DNA from: Comamonadaceae bacterium G21597-S1
GTDB lineage: Bacteria > Pseudomonadota > Gammaproteobacteria > Burkholderiales > Burkholderiaceae_C
Assembly: GCA_027214345.1 (NCBI GenBank)
Contig: JAPWHR010000009.1
Location: 186,001-250,000 of the forward strand
Direction: 5' to 3'
Length of the DNA: 64,000 bases
Below, one piece after another: positions 37,164 to 44,151 of this stretch. The notes beneath the pieces are model-generated. The model worked only from the letters and a program-made list of their open reading frames with translations, made no database searches and was not told the DNA's origin. A program made the translations under genes and the position numbers. Numbering within the stretch: position 1 is the stretch's first letter; every line of letters begins with the position of its first letter.

Positions 37164-37823
37164 ATGGAACTTGCCGCCTTCATCCTCGATTTCATCCTGC
37201 ACGTCGACCAGTACCTCGATGCCTTCGTGCAGCAATACGGTGCCTGGGTCTACGCGCTGTTGTTCCTGATCATCTTCGTCGAGACCGGCCTGGTCGTGAT
37301 GCCCTTCCTGCCCGGCGATTCCCTGTTGTTCGTGGTGGGCGCCATGGCCGGAGCCGGACTGATGGACTACCCGACCGTGATGGGCCTGCTGGTCGTGGCC
37401 GCCATTCTGGGCGACCAGTGCAACTACAGCATCGGCCGGTATTTCGGGCCCAAGGTGTTCCAGTGGGAGAACTCGCGTTTCTTCAACAAGCGCGCCTTCG
37501 ACCAGGCCCATGCGTTCTACGAGAAATACGGCGGCATCACCATCATCGCGGCGCGTTTCCTGCCGTTCCTGCGCACCTTCGCACCGTTCGTGGCCGGCGT
37601 GGCGTTCATGACGCGCTCCAAGTTCACCGCGTTCAACGTCATCGGGGCGATCCTGTGGGTGGTCGGCATCGTGACCATCGGTTATTTCTTCGGCAACATC
37701 CCGTTGGTCAAGGCCAACATGGACAAGGTGATCTGGGCGCTGATCTTCGTGCCGGGGCTGTTCGTGCTGCTGGGAGCGTGGCGGGCGAAGCGCAAGGCCG
37801 CTCGGGCGGCGGCTGCCGGATAA
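37164..37823 (+). CDS. DedA-family membrane protein
   Basis: The 219-residue inner-membrane protein has the DedA signatures: FVETGLVVMPFLPGDSLLF (acidic residue and PGD), GDQCNYSIGRYFG, and ARFLPFLRTFAPFVAG (paired arginines). Four to five hydrophobic segments are seen. The family is needed for membrane homeostasis and is linked to undecaprenyl-phosphate or phospholipid flipping. It is the last backbone gene before the palindromic element and accessory island; its stop is 26 bp from the element. Confidence 0.92.
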   Translation: MELAAFILDFILHVDQYLDAFVQQYGAWVYALLFLIIFVETGLVVMPFLPGDSLLFVVGAMAGAGLMDYPTVMGLLVVAAILGDQCNYSIGRYFGPKVFQWENSRFFNKRAFDQAHAFYEKYGGITIIAARFLPFLRTFAPFVAGVAFMTRSKFTAFNVIGAILWVVGIVTIGYFFGNIPLVKANMDKVIWALIFVPGLFVLLGAWRAKRKAARAAAAG

Positions 37824-37848
37824 GGCCTATTGGCAGGCGCACCACGCA

Positions 37849-38107
37849 CCGCGGCAGGCCGGATCCGGTGCGGGCCCATGGTGGGGCGGTCGGGCGCTGA
37901 ACGCGCCGCGACTGCCCTGCGGTGCTCGCGGGCGGGGCGCATCGCGCAACTCACTACGCGCCCGCTGCGCGAGCGCTCCGTTCAGACAAGCGCGATGAAA
38001 ATGTTGACGAAGCGCGCTGCGCGCGCCGCCCCGCCCGCTCCGCTCCTCGGCGCCCCACCATGGGCCCGCACCGGATCCGGCCTGCCGCGGCGCTGGGGTG
38101 GGGGTGG
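37849..38107. repeat. 259-bp palindromic element, copy A (left border of island)
   Basis: Bases 37849-37888 and 38051-38090 are perfect 40-bp reverse complements, starting CCGCGGCAGGCCGGATCC. The 162-bp core between them matches, in reverse orientation, the core of copy B (43253-43511). Shared blocks include a 26-bp run beginning TCATCGCGCTTGTCTGAAC and a 25-bp run ending GTGAGTTGCGCGATGC. Beyond the right arm, GGGGTGGGGGTGG (38095-38107) matches the equivalent box of copy B. No transposase frame and no flanking direct repeats are visible. Short open frames over it look spurious. Confidence 0.85.
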
Positions 38108-38500
38108 TTGTTGCCTTGTGGCCGCAATCGGGGCACCTTTCATTGCCGCTTGATCGGTTTCGGCTTGAGCGCGATCCAATGCCCAGAATGGTTGATGGGG
38201 AAGGGTGCCAATTGAATGGCACTTTTGCAGCCGTTGCTGTCGGTGGCGGGCGGACTGCGAATTCAGGGTCTCGGTCACATACCGGTCCTTGCGGCGCAGC
38301 GGTGCCGGCCGACCCTGCGGCTGATCTACGGCTGCTTGCAGACTTTCACGGCCAGGTCATGCACCATTCGCCATCACCGCTCTTTCGAATGGCTGCGGCT
38401 CCGGTCAGCGAACCGTCGGTGCCGACCCATATGCGCGATTCGCTGAATCGGCTACCCCGCTCCAGAGCAGTCATCGGCGTGCAACAAGCGCTGCCTGGCG
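38108..38500. other. region without a recognisable gene inside the island
   Basis: I see no supported gene in these 393 bp. Short frames exist on both strands but match nothing I recognise and have no ribosome sites. On the minus strand a segment ending LKPKPIKRQ just before a stop (near 38150) reads like the tail of a lost protein, which is only an impression. Confidence 0.4.
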
Positions 38501-38809
38501 TCAAGCCGGATGCAACGGCTGAACCACCAAGCGAACGCCAAGGGCCGTGCAGACACGGTTAACCGTGTCGAAGCGCGGCGCACTGCCGGGCCGCAAGGCC
38601 TTGTACAGCGCTTCCCTCGTAATGCCTGCCGCCTTGGCGATATCGGTCATGCCACGAGCGCGGGCGATGTCCCCCAGCGCGGCAGAAAGCAGTCCCGCGT
38701 CGTTCGCCTGCAAGATGTCGGTCAAGTACGCGGCAATGGCCTCGTCGCTGTCGAGGTAGGGGGCGGCATCAAATGCCGGCAGCTCGTCAACCTTGATTCG
38801 TGTGTTCAT
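38501..38809 (-). CDS. antitoxin of a RelE/HigB-like module (addiction module antidote)
   Basis: The 102-residue protein has an N-terminal segment that probably binds the toxin (DEAIAAYLTDILQANDAGLL). An Xre-type helix-turn-helix follows (MTDIAKAAGITREALYKAL, then PRFDTVNRVCTALGVRL). The pattern matches the family annotated as putative addiction module antidote. Its ATG has a strong AGGAGG site and lies 14 bp after the toxin stop, giving the toxin-first order typical of HigBA-like systems. It would neutralise the toxin and repress the shared promoter. Confidence 0.92.
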   Translation of the reverse strand: MNTRIKVDELPAFDAAPYLDSDEAIAAYLTDILQANDAGLLSAALGDIARARGMTDIAKAAGITREALYKALRPGSAPRFDTVNRVCTALGVRLVVQPLHPA

Positions 38810-38823
38810 TTTCGTTTCCTCCT

Positions 38824-39117
38824 TCAATCCAGCAGGGCGACAAGCGCCTTCGCGCGCCTGATGTCGGCCTTCTGTGTGCGCTTGGATCCACCTGCCAGCA
38901 GGACAACAAGCTGGCTGCCTCGCTGCGTAAAGTACACGCGCCATCCGGCCCCGACATGGATGCGAAGCTCGGATACGCCGTTGCCCACCGGCTCAACGTC
39001 GCCGAGTAGACCTCGTTCAAGTCGCTTGATCCGAGACACCACGACGCCACGTATCGAGGCGTCTGTCAAATGGTCTAGCCATGAAGTGAACTCAGGAAGT
39101 GCTTTGACGTTAAACAC
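38824..39117 (-). CDS. RelE/ParE-family toxin (HigB-like)
   Basis: The 97-residue basic protein matches the addiction-module killer subgroup: a FTSWLDHL N-terminus, VSRIKRLERGLLGDVEPVGNGV, ELRIHVGAGWRVYF and VVLLAGGSKRTQKADI. RelE-type toxins of this group cleave mRNA on the ribosome, which is family knowledge. The start is GTG 39117, and no ribosome site precedes it. A sigma-70-type promoter is placed so that transcription would begin at or within a base or two of this GTG, suggesting a leaderless message. The antitoxin gene follows. Confidence 0.92.
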   Translation of the reverse strand: MFNVKALPEFTSWLDHLTDASIRGVVVSRIKRLERGLLGDVEPVGNGVSELRIHVGAGWRVYFTQRGSQLVVLLAGGSKRTQKADIRRAKALVALLD

Positions 39118-39123
39118 AGAAAG

Positions 39124-39152
39124 AATGTAATCGAACGACTACACCAAGTCAA
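39124..39152 (-). promoter_or_regulatory. toxin-antitoxin promoter with overlapping palindrome
   Basis: On the minus strand, TTGACT (39152-39147), a 17-bp spacer and TACATT (39129-39124) form a good promoter. The 16-bp imperfect palindrome GTAATCGAACGACTAC (39127-39142) overlaps the -10 box and spacer and is a likely operator for the antitoxin. The expected start of transcription is at about 39117, the first base of the toxin gene. Confidence 0.6.
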
Positions 39153-39209
39153 TCACGCTTTGCCCGATTGCCAGTTCTCGATTACCGGGCGGCCAGCCTT
39201 AACGGCTGT

Positions 39210-39833
39210 TCAGATTTCTGTCTGTTCGGAGATCTCCAAGGCGTCGTCCAGCTCGATGCCGAGGTACCTCACCGTCGACTCGGGTTTGGAATGGCCAAGC
39301 AGCAACTGAACGGCGCGAAGGTTCTTTAGGCGTCGATATATCAGCGTTGCCTTGGTCCGCCTCATCGAGTGCGTGCCGTAGTCGGCCGGGTCAAGTCCGA
39401 GGGCTTGGATCCAGGTCTCGAGGATTCGGGCGTACTGCCGTGTTCCCAGGTGTGGCGAATCATGAATGCGACTGGGAAACACGAAGTCGTCAGACTTCAG
39501 CCCCGCTTGCCTGATCCATTTCTGTACGGCATCACGGGTCACAGGTGTAATCTCGAACTGTACCGGTCGCTGGGTCTTGCGCTGCATCACCATCGCGCGA
39601 GATGCCACTTGATTACCGTGGCAGATGTCGCGAACTTTGAGACCGACGAGATCGCATCCGCGCAGCTTGCTGTCGATTCCCAAATTGAAGAGCGCCAGTT
39701 CGCGCACCCGGTTCTCCGTCTGAAGGCGGACTCGGAGCGCCCAGATGTCTTTTACCTTGAACGGCGCCTTCTGGCCGACGATCTTGCCCTTGTTCCACGG
39801 TTCGCCATGAACAGCATTGGCCAATGTTTCCAT
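39210..39833 (-). CDS. short tyrosine recombinase/integrase
   Basis: The 207-residue protein is essentially a catalytic domain without the usual N-terminal core-binding domain. Catalytic residues can be placed: Arg in SKLRGCDLVGL, His-x-x-Arg in THSMRRTKATL, and the second His and Tyr in LLGHSKPESTVRYLGIE. ATG 39833 follows a GGGAGA site and gives the characteristic PWNKGKIVGQKAPFK start; a longer frame exists to 39956. This family is scattered on plasmids and chromosomal islands with no defined target. It lies between the toxin-antitoxin pair and the AraC gene. Confidence 0.88.
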   Translation of the reverse strand: METLANAVHGEPWNKGKIVGQKAPFKVKDIWALRVRLQTENRVRELALFNLGIDSKLRGCDLVGLKVRDICHGNQVASRAMVMQRKTQRPVQFEITPVTRDAVQKWIRQAGLKSDDFVFPSRIHDSPHLGTRQYARILETWIQALGLDPADYGTHSMRRTKATLIYRRLKNLRAVQLLLGHSKPESTVRYLGIELDDALEISEQTEI

Positions 39834-40141
39834 GATGGTCTCCCATCGAGTTGAGGGCCAACATGAATGCGCCACTATTTGCGTCTTGTGAATCGTCTGG
39901 TTCTGACGCCAGACGTCCGCTTCCTGGAACTGCGTCGGACGGTTGGTCCCGGCCATTCAGCAGCGCTTGTTCCGTTACCGCCACTGGCACGTCATGGCAG
40001 GGAGCGGGTGCTCCCTGTCAGGCCGTCTACACCTGCATTCGACCCAAACCGGACGCATGAGGGCCTGGTCAGAACCATTCAAAGCAACTGTTCCGATAGA
40101 CTAAAAGAGCACCTTGAAGCCTCGTCGGAACACCGGGAAGC
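39834..40141. other. structured intergenic region between the recombinase and AraC genes
   Basis: No gene is supported in these 308 bp. A strong hairpin, CAGGGAGC-GGGT-GCTCCCTG (39998-40017), extends to 10 of 11 paired bases at 39995-40020. It has no T-run on either side, so it is not a clear intrinsic terminator; it could be a recombination or processing site. The recombinase promoter should also be here. Confidence 0.45.
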
Positions 40142-41038
40142 CTAAGCAGTGGCGTCGCGGTCAACCTTCGGCGGCCGCCCGAACTTACGGGTGTACTCCC
40201 GCGAGAACTGGGATGCACTTTCGTAGCCCACGCGGAAGGCGACATCGGAGACCTTCTGGTTCGAACTGCGCAAGGCCTCGCGGGCATGCAATAGTCGGAG
40301 TTCTTTCTGATACTGCAGCGGCGACGTTCCAGTGACAGCCTTGAAGTGCTCGAAAAAGGCTGAACTGCTCATGGCTGCCCGCCGCGCAAGATCGCCGACA
40401 GCCAATGGGCGTGAGAGGTCGGTTTGTATGGCACGTGTGGCCTGGAAGATCCGGCTCGCAGAAGTCTCATGCCATAGCAACTTCTGCAACTGTTCGGCGT
40501 GCGGCCCCATCAAAAGGCGCGCATGAATCTCGCGGCGCGTGATCGGCGCCAGTAGGCGATGGGTGTCGTCACGCTCGCATTGCTGGAGGTAGCGCAGAAG
40601 CGCGTCCTCCATCTCCAGCTTGGTGGGGCACAGTGAAATCGAGAACGCATCCTGTGCGCTGGCAACCAGCGGAGAAGTAACGCCCGGGGCGAGCGAGCGC
40701 AAGAGATCTATTTCGAGCGGTAACACCAGCGCGACGTAGGGGCGGTCTCTTGCCGCTTCTGTGATGCGCGAGACGACGGGGACCGTATGACTCACGAGAA
40801 GCGACTGGCCGTCGGCCACATTCAGGGTCTTGGCCTGGGTTCCGACCTCCTTGGCCCCCTGCAGAACGAGGCACAGCAGTGGGCGATACACAGTGGCGTC
40901 CTGCCCGGTCGTCGCAGTGAGTCGCAGCATGTGGACGCCACTCGGCGCATGGGCAAATGAGCCCTGAACCACACCTGCCTGATCCAGCAGTGTGGACACT
41001 CGGTCCAACAACGCCTGAGTGTTCACGGAATCTCCCAT
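40142..41038 (-). CDS. AraC-family transcriptional regulator (AraC_N type)
   Basis: The 298-residue protein has the AraC_N-type cupin domain (YRPLLCLVLQGAKEV, then SLLVSHTVPVVSRI) and a C-terminal double helix-turn-helix (LAVGDLARRAAMSSSAFFEHFKAV, then VSDVAFRVGYESASQFSREYTRKFGRPP). It is divergent from two short-chain dehydrogenase genes with 145 bp between starts, a common arrangement in which such a regulator controls the adjacent reductases. The effector is unknown, perhaps an aldehyde or aromatic compound. Its position inside the bracketed island suggests it arrived with those genes. Confidence 0.93.
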   Translation of the reverse strand: MGDSVNTQALLDRVSTLLDQAGVVQGSFAHAPSGVHMLRLTATTGQDATVYRPLLCLVLQGAKEVGTQAKTLNVADGQSLLVSHTVPVVSRITEAARDRPYVALVLPLEIDLLRSLAPGVTSPLVASAQDAFSISLCPTKLEMEDALLRYLQQCERDDTHRLLAPITRREIHARLLMGPHAEQLQKLLWHETSASRIFQATRAIQTDLSRPLAVGDLARRAAMSSSAFFEHFKAVTGTSPLQYQKELRLLHAREALRSSNQKVSDVAFRVGYESASQFSREYTRKFGRPPKVDRDATA

Positions 41039-41153
41039 GCATGAGGTTGTAGCACATGCGATCGATCAGCTTAGCTGAAGCCCCTGTGAATCGGAGGATC
41101 AGGCAAGAAAGCAGGCGGTTTAGGAATGAAAGTTCGAGCTTGCCGACGTATTG

Positions 41154-41172
41154 TTGAAACATTGAGTTTCAA
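41154..41172. promoter_or_regulatory. perfect inverted repeat before the first short-chain dehydrogenase
   Basis: TTGAAAC-ATTGA-GTTTCAA is a perfect 7-bp inverted repeat ending 11 bp before the start codon and touching the AAGGAT ribosome site. It could be an operator, or a hairpin that hides the ribosome site. AraC regulators usually bind direct repeats, so a different regulator is possible. Confidence 0.5.
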
Positions 41173-41183
41173 GGATAGACACC

Positions 41184-42053
41184 ATGGCAAAGATCTTCAT
41201 CACGGGCGCTGCGGGTGGCTTTGGCCTGCCCACGGCGCTGGCACTTCTGGACAAGGGCCACGCGGTTGCAGGCAGCGTGCGCCATCGCAGTGGCAAGAAC
41301 GCTTCGATAGCAGCCACGCTCGAATCAGCAGGCGCGCACTTGGTCGAGATGGATGTGACTGATTCAGCCAGCACCGACCTGGGAGTGGCGAAAGCAGTGA
41401 CGCTACTGGGTGGCCTCGACGTCCTGTTCAACAACGCCGGCATCGGGGCCTACGGCATCCAGGAGTTGATGTCGGCCGATGAGATGGCGCGGGTATTCGA
41501 CGTCAATGTAATGGGCGTTCAGCGCGTCATGCGAGCTGCGCTGCCGCACCTGCGCGAGCAGGGGCGCGGCACAGTGATCTACACCTCCAGCCTGATCGGT
41601 CGGATCGCGATGCCCTTCTACGGCACCTATTCGGCCTCCAAGTGGGCGCTGGAAGCGATCGCAGAGTGCTACCGGACGGAGTTGTCGGGCTTCGGCATCG
41701 AGTCGTGTATCGTCGAGCCCGGCGCGATGCCCACTGCCTTCTTCGAAGGTATGGTGACGCCTGACGATCCTGCGCGGGAAACCCAGTATGGCGAGTTCGC
41801 CCAAGTGCCCGGGGTATCGGCGCAAGGTCTAGCACAAATGCTCGAGTCCATCCCGGCTCAGCGGCCACAGCGCATTTCTGAGGCTGTTGTGGCGCTGCTG
41901 GACATGCCGTTCGGGAAGAAGCCGTTTCGCATGGTCGTAGACCACACGGGAGTCGGGCCCGAGATCGAGCGTTACAACCGGGCGCTTCACGACGTGACAC
42001 ACACTGTCATGAAGAATTTCGGCATCGAGCAGATGCTCACCTTGAACGCATGA
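41184..42053 (+). CDS. short-chain dehydrogenase/reductase
   Basis: The 289-residue classical SDR has a cofactor motif TGAAGGFG near residue 7, NNAG near residue 85 and the catalytic Ser with YSASK (Tyr-x-x-x-Lys) near residue 155. The C-terminal part is longer than usual, with a segment (FGKKPFRMVVDHTGVGPEIE) that resembles SDRs acting on aldehydes or xenobiotics. It is the first of two adjacent SDR genes, divergent from an AraC regulator, and has an AAGGAT ribosome site. The substrate is unknown. Confidence 0.93.
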   Translation: MAKIFITGAAGGFGLPTALALLDKGHAVAGSVRHRSGKNASIAATLESAGAHLVEMDVTDSASTDLGVAKAVTLLGGLDVLFNNAGIGAYGIQELMSADEMARVFDVNVMGVQRVMRAALPHLREQGRGTVIYTSSLIGRIAMPFYGTYSASKWALEAIAECYRTELSGFGIESCIVEPGAMPTAFFEGMVTPDDPARETQYGEFAQVPGVSAQGLAQMLESIPAQRPQRISEAVVALLDMPFGKKPFRMVVDHTGVGPEIERYNRALHDVTHTVMKNFGIEQMLTLNA

Positions 42054-42066
42054 TAGGAGTCCGCTC

Positions 42067-42879
42067 ATGAAAACCATCTTGATCACTGGCGCATCTTCAG
42101 GCATCGGCAAGGCCTCGGCGCTGCGGTTTCAGTCCGAGGGCTGGAACGTGGTCGCCACGATGCGTGACCCATCGGCCGGACATGAGCTCGAACGGCTGGA
42201 CCGGGTTGCGGTCGCCCGGCTCGATGTGACAGACGCGGCGACGATCGATGCCGCCATCGCCACGGCCGTGGACCGCTACGGCCGAATCGACGTGCTTGTG
42301 AACAATGCCGGCTATGGCGCGTATGGCCCGCTCGAAGCCTTTTCGACCGAGCGTATCCGTCGGCAGTTTGACACCAACGTCATCGGTCTGCTGGATGTGA
42401 CGAAGGCCGTACTTCCACACATGCGGGCGAACCGGTCGGGCACGATTGTCAACATCTCGTCTATTGGCGGACAGATGACCTTTCCGCTGGGAACGCTTTA
42501 TCACGGGACCAAGTTCGCCGTGGAGGGTCTGTCCGAGGCGTTGCACTACGAACTCGAGCCGCTGGGCATCCGGGTGAGGCTCGTGGAACCCGGCATGATC
42601 AAGACGAACTTCGGCGGCCGCTCGTTCGACTTCGCGATGGAGGAGCGCCTGTCCGACTACGCCCCCACGGTCGAGGCGATGGGGCGCTTGTTCGGCAAGC
42701 TGGCCAACGATCCGTCACCGCCCGAGGTCGTCGCCGAGGTGGTGTGGACGGCGGCCAACGAAGCCGGGGATCGCCTTCGCTACCGCGCTGGAGCAGACGC
42801 CCAACGCCTGCTCGATGATCGAAAGCTCCAGGACGACGCGGCCTTCATCGGCAGTCTGAAGGCGTTGATGAAAGGCTGA
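42067..42879 (+). CDS. short-chain dehydrogenase/reductase
   Basis: The 270-residue classical SDR has TGASSGIG near residue 7, NNAGYGAYGPLEAF near residue 78, SSIGGQM and YHGTK (catalytic Tyr-Lys) near residues 138-155. It starts 13 bp after the preceding SDR stop and is clearly co-transcribed, but the two proteins are only family-level similar, so this is not a recent tandem duplication. A GC-rich hairpin follows its stop. The role is unknown. Confidence 0.93.
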   Translation: MKTILITGASSGIGKASALRFQSEGWNVVATMRDPSAGHELERLDRVAVARLDVTDAATIDAAIATAVDRYGRIDVLVNNAGYGAYGPLEAFSTERIRRQFDTNVIGLLDVTKAVLPHMRANRSGTIVNISSIGGQMTFPLGTLYHGTKFAVEGLSEALHYELEPLGIRVRLVEPGMIKTNFGGRSFDFAMEERLSDYAPTVEAMGRLFGKLANDPSPPEVVAEVVWTAANEAGDRLRYRAGADAQRLLDDRKLQDDAAFIGSLKALMKG

Positions 42880-42890
42880 CGCACGCCATA

Positions 42891-42908
42891 GGCAGCACTA
42901 ATGCTGCC
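42891..42908 (+). terminator. possible terminator hairpin after the SDR pair
   Basis: GGCAGCA-CTAA-TGCTGCC is a perfect 7-bp stem that starts 11 bp after the second SDR stop. No T-run follows, so termination is uncertain. Confidence 0.4.
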
Positions 42909-43252
42909 GTTCGCCGCTGACTGCTCTTGGCCGGCAGGGTGAATTCGCCATGTCGAATTGGGGACCCGCTTTCGCAGCGAAGCCGCCCCACAAGTCCACG
43001 CGGCCAGTACCTGGAACGGCTGGGAAGCGTCAACTCGTTGCTGGCGGGAGCAGTCGCTGGCCAAGCCTCGCCACTGGCTGAACAACGCGCAACCTGCTGA
43101 CAGACAGTGAACGTCAGCTTCAGATACGAGCGGACACCTGCCCCAAAACCCGGTCAACGTCAGGTATAGGTTGCCGCAGTCGTTCAAAACCCAAATCTGT
43201 GCGTCCGCACCCAGTCTGATCCAGCCACCGACCGTTCCCCCCTCCGCCCCGC
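42909..43252. other. region without a gene at the right end of the island
   Basis: No gene is supported here on either strand; frames that cross it are interrupted or lack any family pattern. It ends in a pyrimidine-rich stretch leading into palindromic element copy B. Confidence 0.4.
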
Positions 43253-43511
43253 CCACCCCCACCCCTGCTGCGAAGGCCCGCGGGGCCCCTGCGGGGCGCG
43301 CCTCTGTGGCGCCGAGGAGCGCAGGGCTTGCGCCTCGCGCGAAGCGCGTTCGTCATCATTCTCATCGCGCTTGTCTGAACGGAGCGCCCGCCGGGCGCGT
43401 AGTGAGTTGCGCGATGCAGGCGCAAGACCGAGCACCACAGGGCAGTCGGCGCGTTCAGCGTCCGACCGCCACAGTGAAGCGCCACGCAGGGGCCCCGCGG
43501 GCCTTCGCAGC
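43253..43511. repeat. 259-bp palindromic element, copy B (right border of island)
   Basis: Bases 43267-43293 and 43485-43511 are perfect 27-bp reverse complements, extending to 33 bp with one mismatch. The arms start GCTGCGAAGGCCCGCGGGG and share no obvious sequence with the arms of copy A. The core and the outer box CCACCCCCACCCC (43253-43265) match copy A in reverse orientation, and both units span exactly 259 bp measured from box to far arm. No transposase or flanking duplication is seen. Confidence 0.85.
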
Positions 43512-43623
43512 GCGTGTACCACGGCCGCCACATCGATCTCGAAACCGGCACTTCAGGATCCCCGGTAGACCGCCTTCACATCGCTCCGCGACAATCGGCC
43601 CGCAACAGTCGCGACCACCACCA

Positions 43624-44103
43624 ATGAACACCCCACGCGATGGCTTTACGTTGATCGAACTGCTGGTCGTCGTCACCGTCATCAGCATCCTGGCGCTGAT
43701 GGCCCTGCCGATCTACTACAGCAAGCTGATCCGGGACCAGATCGTCGAAGGCAGTGCCCTGGCCAACCTGGCGAAGGGGCCCGTCGCCGCCCGATGGGCT
43801 GCCGACAAGACCTTCCCCGTTGACAACGCCGCCGCAGCCCTGCCGGCGGCCGAGCTGATCGTGGGCAATGTGGTGCGTGCCGTCACGGTGCAGGGCGGCG
43901 CGATCCACATCACCTTTGGCAACCGTGCCCACGGCACGCTCAAGGACAAGACCCTGTCGCTGCGCCCCGCGGTCGTCGAAGAGGCCCCGGTCGTGCCGGT
44001 CGCGTGGGTCTGTGGATTTGCGTCCGGCCCGGACAAGATGACCGTCATGGGTCAGAACCGCACCGATATTCCCAAGGAGAATCTGCCGCTCAACTGCCGG
44101 TGA
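43624..44103 (+). CDS. type IV pilin-like protein
   Basis: The 159-residue prepilin has a short leader (MNTPRDG) cut before FTLIELLVVVTVISILALMA. Gly at -1 and Glu at +5 are present, as the prepilin peptidase and assembly machinery require. A globular domain follows, with two C-terminal cysteines about 30 residues apart (VCGFAS and LNCR) that would form the pilin disulfide loop. It could be a major or a minor pilin. No other pilus genes are near. It is the first backbone gene to the right of the island. Confidence 0.9.
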   Translation: MNTPRDGFTLIELLVVVTVISILALMALPIYYSKLIRDQIVEGSALANLAKGPVAARWAADKTFPVDNAAAALPAAELIVGNVVRAVTVQGGAIHITFGNRAHGTLKDKTLSLRPAVVEEAPVVPVAWVCGFASGPDKMTVMGQNRTDIPKENLPLNCR

Positions 44104-44151
44104 GCCGGGAGGGCACCTCAGTCTTTTACCGCGCGCGTGGAGCAGAACCGC

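Noticed and set aside
38098..38562. 154-codon open frame inside the island
   Set aside because: No ribosome site, no family pattern, and its 3' part is antisense to the antitoxin gene.
39210..39833. Integron integrase with attC cassettes
   Set aside because: The recombinase is too short and lacks the integron-specific insert, and no repeated GTTRRRY-type attC sites flank the genes.
39867..40145. 92-codon plus-strand frame between the recombinase and AraC genes
   Set aside because: It crosses a strong hairpin, has no ribosome site and matches nothing I recognise.
42780..43262. 160-codon minus-strand frame after the second dehydrogenase
   Set aside because: It overlaps the dehydrogenase in antisense and shows no domain; codon pattern is unlike the neighbours.
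37849..43511. Island as a classical composite transposon or IS pair
   Set aside because: The border elements contain no transposase frame, their ends differ between copies, and no target-site duplications flank them.
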